Positions 1-7,155 of a DNA stretch of 8,500 nucleotides are shown piece after piece. The notes beneath the pieces are model-generated. The model was not told the origin of the DNA and did no database searches. It worked only from the letters and a program-made list of their open reading frames with translations. The position numbers and the translations under genes are program-made. The stretch covers positions 1-8,500 of the forward strand of contig CAAGJM010000007.1 of NCBI GenBank assembly GCA_900770185.1. Direction: 5' to 3'. The stretch is from Clostridia bacterium (GTDB lineage: Bacteria; Bacillota; Clostridia; Christensenellales; Borkfalkiaceae). Each line of letters starts with the position of its first letter. Positions within the stretch are counted from its first letter, which is position 1.

Positions 1-70
1 CTAAAAAATGCGGCTTTAAGGTGCTACGCATTTAAGCGTCGATAAATTTAGAAAAATCAAGGCAAACGAA

Positions 71-99
71 CGCAGCAATACTTGACCGTATTGCAAGCG
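71..99. other. Stem-loop downstream of pfkB
   Basis: GCAATAC (75-81) and GTATTGC (88-94) form a perfect 7-bp stem around a 6-nt loop, and CGC/GCG extends it past a small bulge to 71-99. No T-run follows on either strand, so it does not look like a standard terminator. It may be part of the same intergenic repeat as 122-166. The rest of 1-181 holds no supported gene. Confidence 0.45.
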
Positions 100-121
100 A
101 GTTTAACGCCGATTTTACAAA

Positions 122-166
122 TTTTGCGCCGCTTAAACTTGATGCGGTTCAAATCCCGCTCGGCTA
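122..166 (+). repeat. 45-bp repeat, copy 1, with tRNA T-loop-like core (downstream of pfkB)
   Basis: This copy matches 1115-1159 at 42 of 45 positions in direct orientation; the three differences are transitions at 128, 140 and 159. It contains CCGC and GCGG arms able to form a short hairpin, then GGTTCAAATCCCG, which fits the tRNA T-loop consensus, and ends in TCGGCTA. The T-stem does not pair, so it is not a functional tRNA end. It lies just past the stop codon of pfkB. Confidence 0.8.
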
Positions 167-181
167 GCTTAAAATTTTAAA

Positions 182-1105
182 TTATATTTTCTCAACGAAG
201 ATTTTATCGTAAATTTCTTCGTACTTATCCCTGTAAAACAAGTTCGTGCCGGGGGTCGTGATAGAAGCCGTGCCTGCGGCGACGGCGGAGCGCAAAATCA
301 CCTCGTCGGGCATATTTTTTTCAATCATAACGGCAGCCGCGGCAACCATACTGTCACCCGCGCCTACGGTCGAGTTGACGGCAACCGCCGCGCTCTTACA
401 AAAGTACGCCGCTTTATCGTTACAAAGCACCGCGCCCGCTCGGCCGAGCGATAAAAGCACGTATTTTGCGCCCTTATCTATTAAAAATCTGCACCCGTCA
501 ACGTAGTCTTTTTTCGTCTTTAACTCTCGCTTAACAACCCCTTCGAGTTCGCTTAGGTTCGGTTTAACCATATAAACGCCTTCCTTTACGGCGTTTATAA
601 GTTTATCGCCCTCGCTGTCGACTATCGTAACAACGTTTTTCGGTAAAGCGCGAATTATGCGGGCATAAAAATCGTCGCCTACCCCTTTCGGGAGAGAACC
701 GCTCATTATGACGACGCTTGAATTTTCGGCAAGGGTTTTAACGAGCGTTATAAGTTCGTTTTGCTTATCTTCCCCCACTTCTTCGCCGCGGTCGTTTATC
801 TCGGTCAGCATCGACTTATTATCGACGATTTTATAGTTTACGCGAACGCTCCCCTTATTCCATACGAAAGAGTTTTTAACCCCCTCGTTATCGAGCGTTT
901 CCGTGAACAAACTGCCGTTTGCGGTATACATAAACCCGGTGGCGAAACTATCCTCGCCAAGCCTTGCAACGCCTATCGCCGAGTTTAAGGCTTTACCCGA
1001 ATAAGTTATTATTTTATTGTCTATCCTGTTCATCCTGCCGACGTTTAACTGTTCGACTTCCACCGTGCAGTCTATGCTCGGGTTAGGACACACGCTTAAT
1101 ATCAT
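182..1105 (-). CDS. pfkB: PfkB-family sugar kinase, probable 1-phosphofructokinase
   Basis: This 307-residue cytoplasmic protein has the length and motif order of the FruK/LacC branch of the PfkB (ribokinase-like) family, which phosphorylates fructose 1-phosphate or tagatose 6-phosphate with ATP. Visible are the N-terminal NPSIDCTVEV substrate-side motif (residues 8-17), SGSLPKGVGDDFY in the middle, KPNLSEL, and the C-terminal signature TVGAGDS, whose Asp251 is the expected catalytic base with GAGD as the anion hole. The usual GGKGxN sugar-binding motif reads SGKALN (36-41), so the exact substrate is uncertain. The ATG is preceded by AAAGGTGA at a suitable distance. No fructose PTS gene or FruR-like regulator lies nearby, and I find no convincing promoter in the 114 bp upstream, so expression may depend on readthrough from the EF-G-like gene. 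The gene is bracketed by 45-bp direct repeats. Family assignment is secure; 1-phosphofructokinase specificity is inferred. Confidence 0.88.
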   Translation of the reverse strand: MILSVCPNPSIDCTVEVEQLNVGRMNRIDNKIITYSGKALNSAIGVARLGEDSFATGFMYTANGSLFTETLDNEGVKNSFVWNKGSVRVNYKIVDNKSMLTEINDRGEEVGEDKQNELITLVKTLAENSSVVIMSGSLPKGVGDDFYARIIRALPKNVVTIVDSEGDKLINAVKEGVYMVKPNLSELEGVVKRELKTKKDYVDGCRFLIDKGAKYVLLSLGRAGAVLCNDKAAYFCKSAAVAVNSTVGAGDSMVAAAAVMIEKNMPDEVILRSAVAAGTASITTPGTNLFYRDKYEEIYDKIFVEKI

Positions 1106-1114
1106 TATTTCACC

Positions 1115-1159
1115 TTTTGCACCGCTTAAACTCGATGCGGTTCAAATCCCGTTCGGCTA
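1115..1159 (+). repeat. 45-bp repeat, copy 2, between EF-G-like gene and pfkB
   Basis: This copy is 42/45 identical to 122-166 and has the same orientation. It sits directly upstream of pfkB, its edge reaching the A-rich part of the Shine-Dalgarno region. On the plus strand both copies read open as APLKLDAVQIPxG; two of the three differences between copies are silent in that frame. Copy 2 continues to a stop at 1169-1171. Confidence 0.8.
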
Positions 1160-1176
1160 CGCGGCTTCTTAAATAA

Positions 1177-1206
1177 AGCATTTGCCTAAAATTTTAGGCA
1201 AATGCT
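1177..1206 (-). terminator. Intrinsic terminator of the EF-G-like gene
   Basis: A perfect 30-bp palindrome: arms 1177-1191 and 1192-1206, beginning AGCATTTGCC. It starts 13 bp after the EF-G-like stop codon. On the minus strand it is followed by TTTATTT, a usable though interrupted U-tract. On the plus strand CCGTTTTTTG follows, so some action in that direction is possible. Confidence 0.8.
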
Positions 1207-1219
1207 CCGTTTTTTGTTT

Positions 1220-3262
1220 TTAAGCCTTGTTCGCCTGAATGTTTGCGATTATTTTTGCCTGCGCGTCGTAAGGCACCTCTTCGTAGCGGACGAATTCTGA
1301 AGAGAATTTGCCGCGGCCTTGCGTTAAACTTCTTAAATCGGTCGCATATTCCTGAATTTCGCTTTCGGGGACTTCGGCGGTCAAAACGCACTTATCGTCG
1401 ATTTGCTCGGTGCCGAGTATTCTGCCGCGGCGTTTCGTAACGTCGCCCATAACGTCGCCGAGATAGTCGGCGGGAACGGTTATGTCGAGTTTATCGACGG
1501 GCTCCAAAATTACGGGGTTAGCCTTTTTCATACCTTCGGCGTACGCGAGTTTTGCCGCGGAAACGAATGCAACTTCTTTACTGTCCACGGGGTGAGAACT
1601 TCCGTCAAACAGCGTCGCTTTAAGGTTAATAACGGGGTATCCCGCCAAAACGCCCTCCTTAATCGCTTCCCTTAGTCCTTTATCGACCGCGGGGATAAAT
1701 TGCTTAGGCACTACGCCGCCGACGACCGCGTCCACAAACTCGTAAACGCCGTCCTCCGCGCCCGGCTCGAAACGGATTTTAACATGGCCGTATTGCCCTG
1801 CGCCGCCCGACTGCTTTTTATGCTTGCCTTCGCCCTCAGCGGTACCCTTAATGGTTTCTTTATATGCGATTTTCGGCTCTTTAAGAATCGCTTCCGCACC
1901 GAATTTGCTCTTTAATTTTTTAAGCAAAACGTTGAGTTGCGTTGCGCCGACGCCCGATAAAATCATTTCGCCCGTATCGGGGTTTTTCTCTACCGTAAAC
2001 GAAATGTCTTCGTCTTTAAGTTTGGTAAGCCCGCCGAAAATTTTATCTTCGTCGCCTTTTTTAGCGGCGTATACCGCGCGCTTATACGACGGGAACGGGA
2101 CGGCGAATTTTTTAAATTCGACTTCCGTTTTTTCATAAAGCGTATCGCCCGTTTTTACGTCCGCAAGTTTTGAAAGCGCGCCTATATCGCCCGCAACCAA
2201 GCTGTCGACGGCTTCTTGCTTTTTGCCGTTCACGACGTACACCGAGCCGATTTTTTCTTCACCCCTACCGACGATTTTAAGGGTCGCGCCGCTTCTTAAC
2301 GTGCCCGAAACGACCTTAACGTAGTTAAGCCTGCCGATATAGGGGTCGACGACCGTTTTAAACACCCTTAGCACCAACTCTCCTTCGGGGTTCGGAAGAA
2401 CGGGGGTTTTAACGCCGTTTACTTTCGCGCGCTGTATGCCCGCATCTTTCGGCGAGGGGAGCGTGGATATAATTTTATCCATAAGGTTATATATACCGTG
2501 GTTTTTAATCGCGCTGCCGCCTAAGACCGTTATCGTAGAACAGGTGTTTATGCCGAGTTTTACGCCCGCTTCTATCTCTTGGGGAGACAGTTCGCCCTCG
2601 CTTAAAAATTTTTCAAGCAAAGTTTCGTCGTTTTCGGCGGCGGCTTCCATAATGGATTCTTTCGCGCTCTTATAACTATCTTCCAAATAATCGGGGATGG
2701 GATATTCGTTTTTCTCCCAATCGCGAAGCACGCCGTAGGCAACTTTAACGAAGCCTTTCATCTTGCCGTCAATCATATTAGGAACTATCATCGGCGCGAT
2801 TTTTCTGCCGTATTTTTCGCGTATGGCGTTTACGGTCTTAATAAAGTCGCTGTTTTCTTTGTCCAAGCCGTTTATAAAAAGCATCGCCGGAATTTTATGT
2901 TCAACGCAATAATCTATCGCCTTTTCTGTACCCACGGTGAGCGTTCCGCCCCCGCCCGACACGATTATAGCCGCGTCGGCAACCGCTAAGGCCTCTACCA
3001 TTTCGCACTCGAAGTCGTAAAATCCGGGAACGTCTATAATATTGAATTTGTAGCCTTTATAATCTCCGTGACCGATAGATAAGCCTATAGAGGACTTTTT
3101 CGCTATTTCTTCGGGGTCGTAATCCATAACGGTGTTGCCGTCGTCGACTTTCCCTTGCCGTTCGATTGCGCCCGTATTAAACAAAATCGCTTCCGCAAGC
3201 GTGGTTTTACCTTCGCCGCTGTGACCTATCAGGGCGAAGTTTCTGATCATCTCCGTACTCAT
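1220..3262 (-). CDS. fusA: Elongation factor G-like translational GTPase (possible EF-G paralogue)
   Basis: This 680-residue protein shows the five-domain EF-G layout: GTPase domain (about 1-270), beta-barrel domain II (about 290-370), domain III, domain IV with GGAGQYGHVKIRF and the tip loop SSHPVDSKEVAF, and domain V with DVMGDVTKRRGRI and DLRSLTQGRGKF. The P-loop is GHSGEGKTT (13-21). Three GTPase features depart from standard EF-G: the switch II motif is DVPGFYDF, so the usual catalytic His is Phe81; the G4 motif NKxD is NGLD (131-134); and switch I lacks the RGITI pattern. These are traits of EF-G-like paralogues rather than the main translocase, so its role in elongation, ribosome recycling or regulation is open. 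Domain IV is well kept, which argues for ribosome binding. The ATG has only a weak GGATGG site seven bases upstream. It has its own sigma-A-like promoter and a strong terminator. Confidence 0.93.
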   Translation of the reverse strand: MSTEMIRNFALIGHSGEGKTTLAEAILFNTGAIERQGKVDDGNTVMDYDPEEIAKKSSIGLSIGHGDYKGYKFNIIDVPGFYDFECEMVEALAVADAAIIVSGGGGTLTVGTEKAIDYCVEHKIPAMLFINGLDKENSDFIKTVNAIREKYGRKIAPMIVPNMIDGKMKGFVKVAYGVLRDWEKNEYPIPDYLEDSYKSAKESIMEAAAENDETLLEKFLSEGELSPQEIEAGVKLGINTCSTITVLGGSAIKNHGIYNLMDKIISTLPSPKDAGIQRAKVNGVKTPVLPNPEGELVLRVFKTVVDPYIGRLNYVKVVSGTLRSGATLKIVGRGEEKIGSVYVVNGKKQEAVDSLVAGDIGALSKLADVKTGDTLYEKTEVEFKKFAVPFPSYKRAVYAAKKGDEDKIFGGLTKLKDEDISFTVEKNPDTGEMILSGVGATQLNVLLKKLKSKFGAEAILKEPKIAYKETIKGTAEGEGKHKKQSGGAGQYGHVKIRFEPGAEDGVYEFVDAVVGGVVPKQFIPAVDKGLREAIKEGVLAGYPVINLKATLFDGSSHPVDSKEVAFVSAAKLAYAEGMKKANPVILEPVDKLDITVPADYLGDVMGDVTKRRGRILGTEQIDDKCVLTAEVPESEIQEYATDLRSLTQGRGKFSSEFVRYEEVPYDAQAKIIANIQANKA

Positions 3263-3305
3263 AAATTTTCCATCCCATATTATTTTTTGCGTTTCCGCTG
3301 AAACT

Positions 3306-3334
3306 ATTATATACTATCTTTCTGCGCTTTTCAA
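3306..3334 (-). promoter_or_regulatory. Sigma-A-type promoter for the EF-G-like gene
   Basis: On the minus strand, TTGAAA (3329-3334) is followed by a 17-bp spacer and a perfect TATAAT (3306-3311). The predicted transcript starts near 3299 and leaves a leader of roughly 35 nt before the ATG at 3262. This makes the gene independent of spoIVA. Confidence 0.85.
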
Positions 3335-3358
3335 TAGGCAATTTCTTAAATTTCAGTT

Positions 3359-3392
3359 AAAGCCGCGTAAAAATTGCTTTTTCCGCGGCTTT
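3359..3392 (-). terminator. Probable terminator of spoIVA
   Basis: AAAGCCGCG (3359-3367) pairs with CGCGGCTTT (3384-3392), and an inner AAAAA/TTTTT extends the stem around the loop TTGC. It lies 23 bp past the spoIVA stop. The following T-run on the minus strand is only three bases, so termination may be partial. Confidence 0.6.
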
Positions 3393-3415
3393 ATGTATGC
3401 TGAATTTTAGCGACT

Positions 3416-4894
3416 TTACAAAAGTATGCAAATAACTCCGCCGCGCCCTTCGTTCACTATGCGGGTGACGGTTTTGCGCATTTTCGCTTTGGTTTCTTCC
3501 TTCATCGCGCCGACTTTGCCCGCAATTTCTTCAAGCACAAGGGTTGATAAAGGCTTGCCGAAAACGTTCGTTTTCCACACTTTTTCAGGGTTTTCGCCGT
3601 ACTCTGCCTTTAAAAATTCGGCAAAATCGGCGCACTGCTTTTCGGTACCCGATATGGGCGTAACGTCGGCGTCAAGGTTAATTTTTATGAGGTGCATGCA
3701 AGAGGCTTTCGCTTTAAGTTTAACGCCGAACCTTCCGCCTTGCTTGACGACGGCGGGCTCTTCGAGCGTCATCTCCGTTTTATCGGGAACGACTACGCCG
3801 TAACCGTTTTCGTCGACTTCAAAAAGCGCGTCTTTAAGTTTTTTGTAACTTTGTTTCGCTACGTTCAAGTCTTTAACGTAACTCATAAGTTTAAACTCGT
3901 CGCTAATCTCTTCGCCCGCTAAATCGCTTATAAGCTCGTAAAACGCCCCGTCCTTAGGCGTAACGGCAAAAGTAGCCACGCCGAGAGCCATATCGGTAGC
4001 GCGCTCATCGACCGATTTAGCCCCGTCTATTCCTTTAAGCGCGCCTTCGATAAGGTTATAATGCTTCATTTTTTCAACGGCGGGCGCAATTTCTTTAACG
4101 GCGGTTATAACGTTTGCGATAAACCCCGTATCGGCGGGCAAAACCCGCATCCACTTCGGCAAATCTATATCGAAGCTCTTCATCGGGAACTCTAAAAGCA
4201 CGCTCTTTATCACTTCGGTCAAATCTTCCGCGCTCGCGTTTAAAACGTCCATCGCGACCGTTTTTACGCCGTACTTGTCGCTTAATTCTTCGGTTAAGGC
4301 TTTTGCGCTTTCGCTTTTCGGTTCCTTACAGTTAAGAACTATGACGAAGGGCTTTCCGCACTCGTTAAGTTTATCCACAGCCCTTTTTTCGGCGGCGGCG
4401 TAACTATCGCGCGGGATGTCTAAAATACTGCCGTCGGTCGTCACCAAAATGCCGATGGTAGAGTGTTCGCTTATAACTCTTTCGGTGCCGATTTCGCCCG
4501 CTTGTTTAAACGGAAGCGGGTCTTTGCTCCAAGGCGTTTTTACCATGCGGTCGCCGTTTTCGTCGCGATCGCCCTGCGCTCCGTCAACCATATATCCGAC
4601 GCAGTCGATAAGCCTTATTTTAGCCTGCATTTTGCCTTTAACGGTTATTTTGACCGCTTCGCCCGGAACGAATTTAGGCTCGGTGGTGGTTATGGTTTTA
4701 CCCGAACCCGATTGCGGCATTTCGTCAACCGCTATTTGCTTTTTGTTTTTGCCGCTTAAATTAGGTATAACTATTTCTTCGGTGAACTTAGTTATAAAAG
4801 TCGATTTTCCCGTTCTGACGGGTCCCACCACGCCTATATATACGTCGCCGTTCGTTCTTACGGCTAAATCTTTATACACGTCGAATTTATCCAT
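3416..4894 (-). CDS. spoIVA: Stage IV sporulation protein A (spore coat basement-layer ATPase)
   Basis: SpoIVA is made in the mother cell, is recruited to the forespore surface by SpoVM, and polymerises with ATP hydrolysis to form the base on which the spore coat assembles. The reading frame is open further upstream, but the ATG at 4894 gives 492 residues, the same length as the B. subtilis protein, and the start MDKFDVYKDLAVRTNGD resembles its N-terminus. This ATG has a strong GGGAGGG site seven bases upstream and is the only start downstream of the sigma-E promoter. The Walker A motif is GPVRTGKST with Lys30; TITTTEP and the Walker B stretch LIDCVGY follow, as expected of this TRAFAC-class ATPase. 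The C-terminus GGVICILL is of the hydrophobic type that contacts SpoVM. The gene is intact, which supports a spore-forming host. Confidence 0.97.
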   Translation of the reverse strand: MDKFDVYKDLAVRTNGDVYIGVVGPVRTGKSTFITKFTEEIVIPNLSGKNKKQIAVDEMPQSGSGKTITTTEPKFVPGEAVKITVKGKMQAKIRLIDCVGYMVDGAQGDRDENGDRMVKTPWSKDPLPFKQAGEIGTERVISEHSTIGILVTTDGSILDIPRDSYAAAEKRAVDKLNECGKPFVIVLNCKEPKSESAKALTEELSDKYGVKTVAMDVLNASAEDLTEVIKSVLLEFPMKSFDIDLPKWMRVLPADTGFIANVITAVKEIAPAVEKMKHYNLIEGALKGIDGAKSVDERATDMALGVATFAVTPKDGAFYELISDLAGEEISDEFKLMSYVKDLNVAKQSYKKLKDALFEVDENGYGVVVPDKTEMTLEEPAVVKQGGRFGVKLKAKASCMHLIKINLDADVTPISGTEKQCADFAEFLKAEYGENPEKVWKTNVFGKPLSTLVLEEIAGKVGAMKEETKAKMRKTVTRIVNEGRGGVICILL

Positions 4895-4901
4895 TAAAAA
4901 A

Positions 4902-4908
4902 CCCTCCC
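4902..4908 (-). promoter_or_regulatory. Ribosome binding site deciding the spoIVA start
   Basis: GGGAGGG on the minus strand sits seven bases before the ATG at 4894. The longer reading frame from 4978 has no comparable site and would begin upstream of the promoter. Confidence 0.85.
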
Positions 4909-4920
4909 GAATACTGTTAA

Positions 4921-4949
4921 AGTATATGAGAGGGGGTTTTTGAATATGA
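4921..4949 (-). promoter_or_regulatory. Sigma-E-type promoter of spoIVA
   Basis: On the minus strand a TCATATT -35 element (4943-4949) is followed by 14 bp and a CATATACT -10 element (4921-4928). This is close to the B. subtilis sigma-E consensus (about TCATATT, 13-15 bp, CATACANT). spoIVA is a known sigma-E gene in B. subtilis, so the match in sequence and position supports mother-cell-specific expression. Transcription would start about 20 nt before the ATG at 4894. Confidence 0.82.
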
Positions 4950-5004
4950 ATTTTTTTATTTTGATTTTTAATCTGCAAGGGAAAACAGCCGTACTTTCAA
5001 TGCT

Positions 5005-5838
5005 TTATCGGGTTTCACTTTCTCCGTCGCTTTTTTCACGCTCGCCGACCTTGTCGAGCGCACTGTCGCTTATTTTATCGAGCGCGCCGCTTTCTTCCGC
5101 ACGCTTTTTGAGTTTACGCTTGATGCGCGCTTCTTTTATAGATTGAAGCCAGCCAGTCGGGTGCTCTTTATCGGCAAGAAGCCGCTTTATGTTTTTGCGG
5201 TGAGCGTACCAGGTCAAAACTATTATTAAAATTATAAGGATATTGCAAACCGCCGCCAATATAGCGTTTTGCGCGCTACCTTTATCGCCTTTTATATATA
5301 GGTCGAAAATCTGCTTGCATGCGGCTATCGCCCCCGGGGTCGTCGCTATAAACGAACCCATCGAGCCTATCTCGGTCAGCATTATAAATATAATCGCCGC
5401 CACGCCGCTTATCGCAACCGTTACGGGGCTGAAAACAAGAAACACGCCTATCGTCGTCGCAATACCTTTGCCGCCTTTAAAGCGCATAAACACGGGGAAT
5501 ATGTGCCCCGTTGTAACAAACAACCCGCACGCCGATTTTGCAAGCATAGAAACGTCGAACTGCGTACCCGCAAAAACTTTGTTTTTAAAAATAAGGCTTG
5601 CGGCAAGAGTCGGCAAAACGCCTTTCAGTATATCGAGCGCAAGGGTTAAAACCCCTATTTTCAATCCGAAATTACGGCTCATGTTAAGGGTGCCGGGGTT
5701 CCCGCTGCCAACCGAACGTATATCTTGCTTTTTGATTTTAGAAATAATTACGGCAAAATTTATATTGCCTATAAAATACGCGGCGACGGCAAGCAATAAA
5801 ATTTGCCACCACACCTTTAACAGCGCAACTTCCGTCAT
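5005..5838 (-). CDS. plsY: Acyl-phosphate:glycerol-3-phosphate acyltransferase PlsY
   Basis: PlsY is an integral membrane enzyme that moves an acyl group from acyl phosphate (made by PlsX) to position 1 of glycerol 3-phosphate, the first step of phosphatidic acid synthesis. All three family motifs are present: GSGNPGTLN (44-52), DILKG (69-73) and GHIFPVFMRFKGGKGIAT (from 111). The family often has GSGNIGATN at the first. Hydrophobic segments cover about 9-33, 60-83, 98-110, 128-156 and 192-216. The usual family ends shortly after HRKNIKRLL, but this protein carries about 45 extra residues (233-277), strongly charged, with a short repeat ALDKISD/ALDKVGE. The start overlaps the der stop as ATGA, with AGGGTGA seven bases upstream inside der, implying translational coupling. 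gpsA, which would supply the substrate, is not adjacent. Confidence 0.96.
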   Translation of the reverse strand: MTEVALLKVWWQILLLAVAAYFIGNINFAVIISKIKKQDIRSVGSGNPGTLNMSRNFGLKIGVLTLALDILKGVLPTLAASLIFKNKVFAGTQFDVSMLAKSACGLFVTTGHIFPVFMRFKGGKGIATTIGVFLVFSPVTVAISGVAAIIFIMLTEIGSMGSFIATTPGAIAACKQIFDLYIKGDKGSAQNAILAAVCNILIILIIVLTWYAHRKNIKRLLADKEHPTGWLQSIKEARIKRKLKKRAEESGALDKISDSALDKVGEREKSDGESETR

Positions 5839-7154
5839 TCGTCGTCACCCTTTTTTTCGCGCACTATTATTCTTATGGGCGTGCCGCTAAAGTCAAGCGC
5901 GTTTCTTAAAACGTTTTCTATATAACGGCGATAACTGAAATGCATCAAATCCTGCGAGTTTACGAACATTATAAACGTTGGCGGGCAAACGCCGTCCTGC
6001 ACGGTGTAGTAAATTTTGAGCCTGCGCCCGTTACGCGTGGGCGGTTCGGTGGTGCGCACGGCGTCGCCTATTATATCGTTAAGCGTACCCGTCGTAAAGC
6101 GTTTGTTGGCGTTAGCGAGGACTTCGTTTATAAGCGAGAATATTTTATCTACCCTTTGCCCCGTTTTTGCCGATACGAATATCGATTTATAGTAACTCAT
6201 AAACGCTAAGTCGGCGTCCAGTTTTTTCTTGAATTTTTCAATGGTGTAGGCATCTTTATCGACGGCGTCCCACTTATTAATAACGACGACGGAAGGCTTG
6301 CCTTGTTCGTGAACGTAGCCTAAAATTTTAACGTCCTGCTCGGTTAAACCTTCGGTGCTGTCTATAACCGCCAAACAAACGTCGGCGCGGCGAATGGAAG
6401 CAAGCGCGCGTATAACGCTGTAATATTCGACGTCTTCGTGCACCGCGCTCTTTTTGCGTATGCCCGCCGTGTCGATAATCATATATTTTTTGCCGTTATA
6501 AATAAGCGGCGAGTCTATGCTGTCGCGCGTGGTGCCAGCAATATTCGATACGATTGTCCTATCGGCACCTAAAAGCTTGTTCGCTAGGCTAGACTTACCG
6601 GCGTTCGGCTTGCCGACGATTGCGATTTTAATATACTCGCTGTCTTCGCCCTCGTCTATCGCGTCGAAGTGAGAGCAGACCTCGTCTAATAAGTCGCCAA
6701 GGCCTTTGCCTTGCTCGCACGAAATCATAAACGGTTCGCCGAGCCCGAGCGAATAATATTCCGCCTGAGCGGTCGGGTCGAAGTTGTCCGCCTTATTGAC
6801 GGCAAGCACTATCGGTTTGCGGCTGCGGCGAAGCATATCGGCAACGTCTTCGTCGGAAGCGGTCAAGCCCCCTTTAAAGTCGCACATAAAAATAATAACG
6901 TCGGCTGTTTCAACAGCTATTTCCGCTTGTTTTTTGATGTGCCCCCACATTTCGTCGGTCGATTTAAGTTCGATGCCGCCCGTGTCTATTAAGGTAAACG
7001 ACTTACCGCACCATTCGGCGTCGCAATAAACGCGGTCGCGCGTAACGCCCGGCCTATCTTTAACTATGGATATTTTTTTGCCCGTAACCTTATTGAAAAA
7101 GGTCGATTTACCAACGTTGGGTCTGCCTACAACGGCAACAATCGGTTTATTCAT
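5835..7154 (-). CDS. der: Ribosome biogenesis GTPase Der (EngA)
   Basis: Der is a cytoplasmic tandem GTPase needed for assembly of the 50S ribosomal subunit. The first G domain has GRPNVGKST (10-18), PGVTRD (35-40), DTGG (57-60) and NKAD (120-123). The second has GKPNAGKSS (181-189), GTTRDS (207-212), DTAG (228-231) and NKWD (293-296). The C-terminal KH-like domain contains the segment TEPPTRNGRRLKIYY. The ATG at 7154 gives 439 residues, the normal family length, begins directly with the beta strand before the first P-loop, and has AAGGA five bases upstream. A TTG at 7214 in the same frame would add 20 basic residues with no family support, so I reject it. plsY follows with a 4-bp overlap. 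A sigma-A-like promoter lies about 85 nt upstream of the start. Confidence 0.97.
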   Translation of the reverse strand: MNKPIVAVVGRPNVGKSTFFNKVTGKKISIVKDRPGVTRDRVYCDAEWCGKSFTLIDTGGIELKSTDEMWGHIKKQAEIAVETADVIIFMCDFKGGLTASDEDVADMLRRSRKPIVLAVNKADNFDPTAQAEYYSLGLGEPFMISCEQGKGLGDLLDEVCSHFDAIDEGEDSEYIKIAIVGKPNAGKSSLANKLLGADRTIVSNIAGTTRDSIDSPLIYNGKKYMIIDTAGIRKKSAVHEDVEYYSVIRALASIRRADVCLAVIDSTEGLTEQDVKILGYVHEQGKPSVVVINKWDAVDKDAYTIEKFKKKLDADLAFMSYYKSIFVSAKTGQRVDKIFSLINEVLANANKRFTTGTLNDIIGDAVRTTEPPTRNGRRLKIYYTVQDGVCPPTFIMFVNSQDLMHFSYRRYIENVLRNALDFSGTPIRIIVREKKGDDE

Positions 7155-7155
7155 A

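Noticed and set aside
3..35. Plus-strand frame ending KKCGFKVLRI, possibly the tail of a gene entering from the left
   Set aside because: Only about ten codons are visible; it faintly recalls DUF559 endonuclease tails but is too short to support.
141..166. 3' end of a tRNA gene
   Set aside because: The T-loop consensus is there, but the T-stem does not pair and no anticodon or D arm precedes it.
4895..4978. Extended start of spoIVA from 4978
   Set aside because: The extra 28 residues lie across the sigma-E promoter, have no good ribosome binding site and exceed the family's 492-residue length.
5243..5890. Long plus-strand reading frame opposite plsY
   Set aside because: It is the antisense shadow of plsY and the end of der, with no family features and no ribosome binding site; the same applies to the other plus-strand frames opposite genes.
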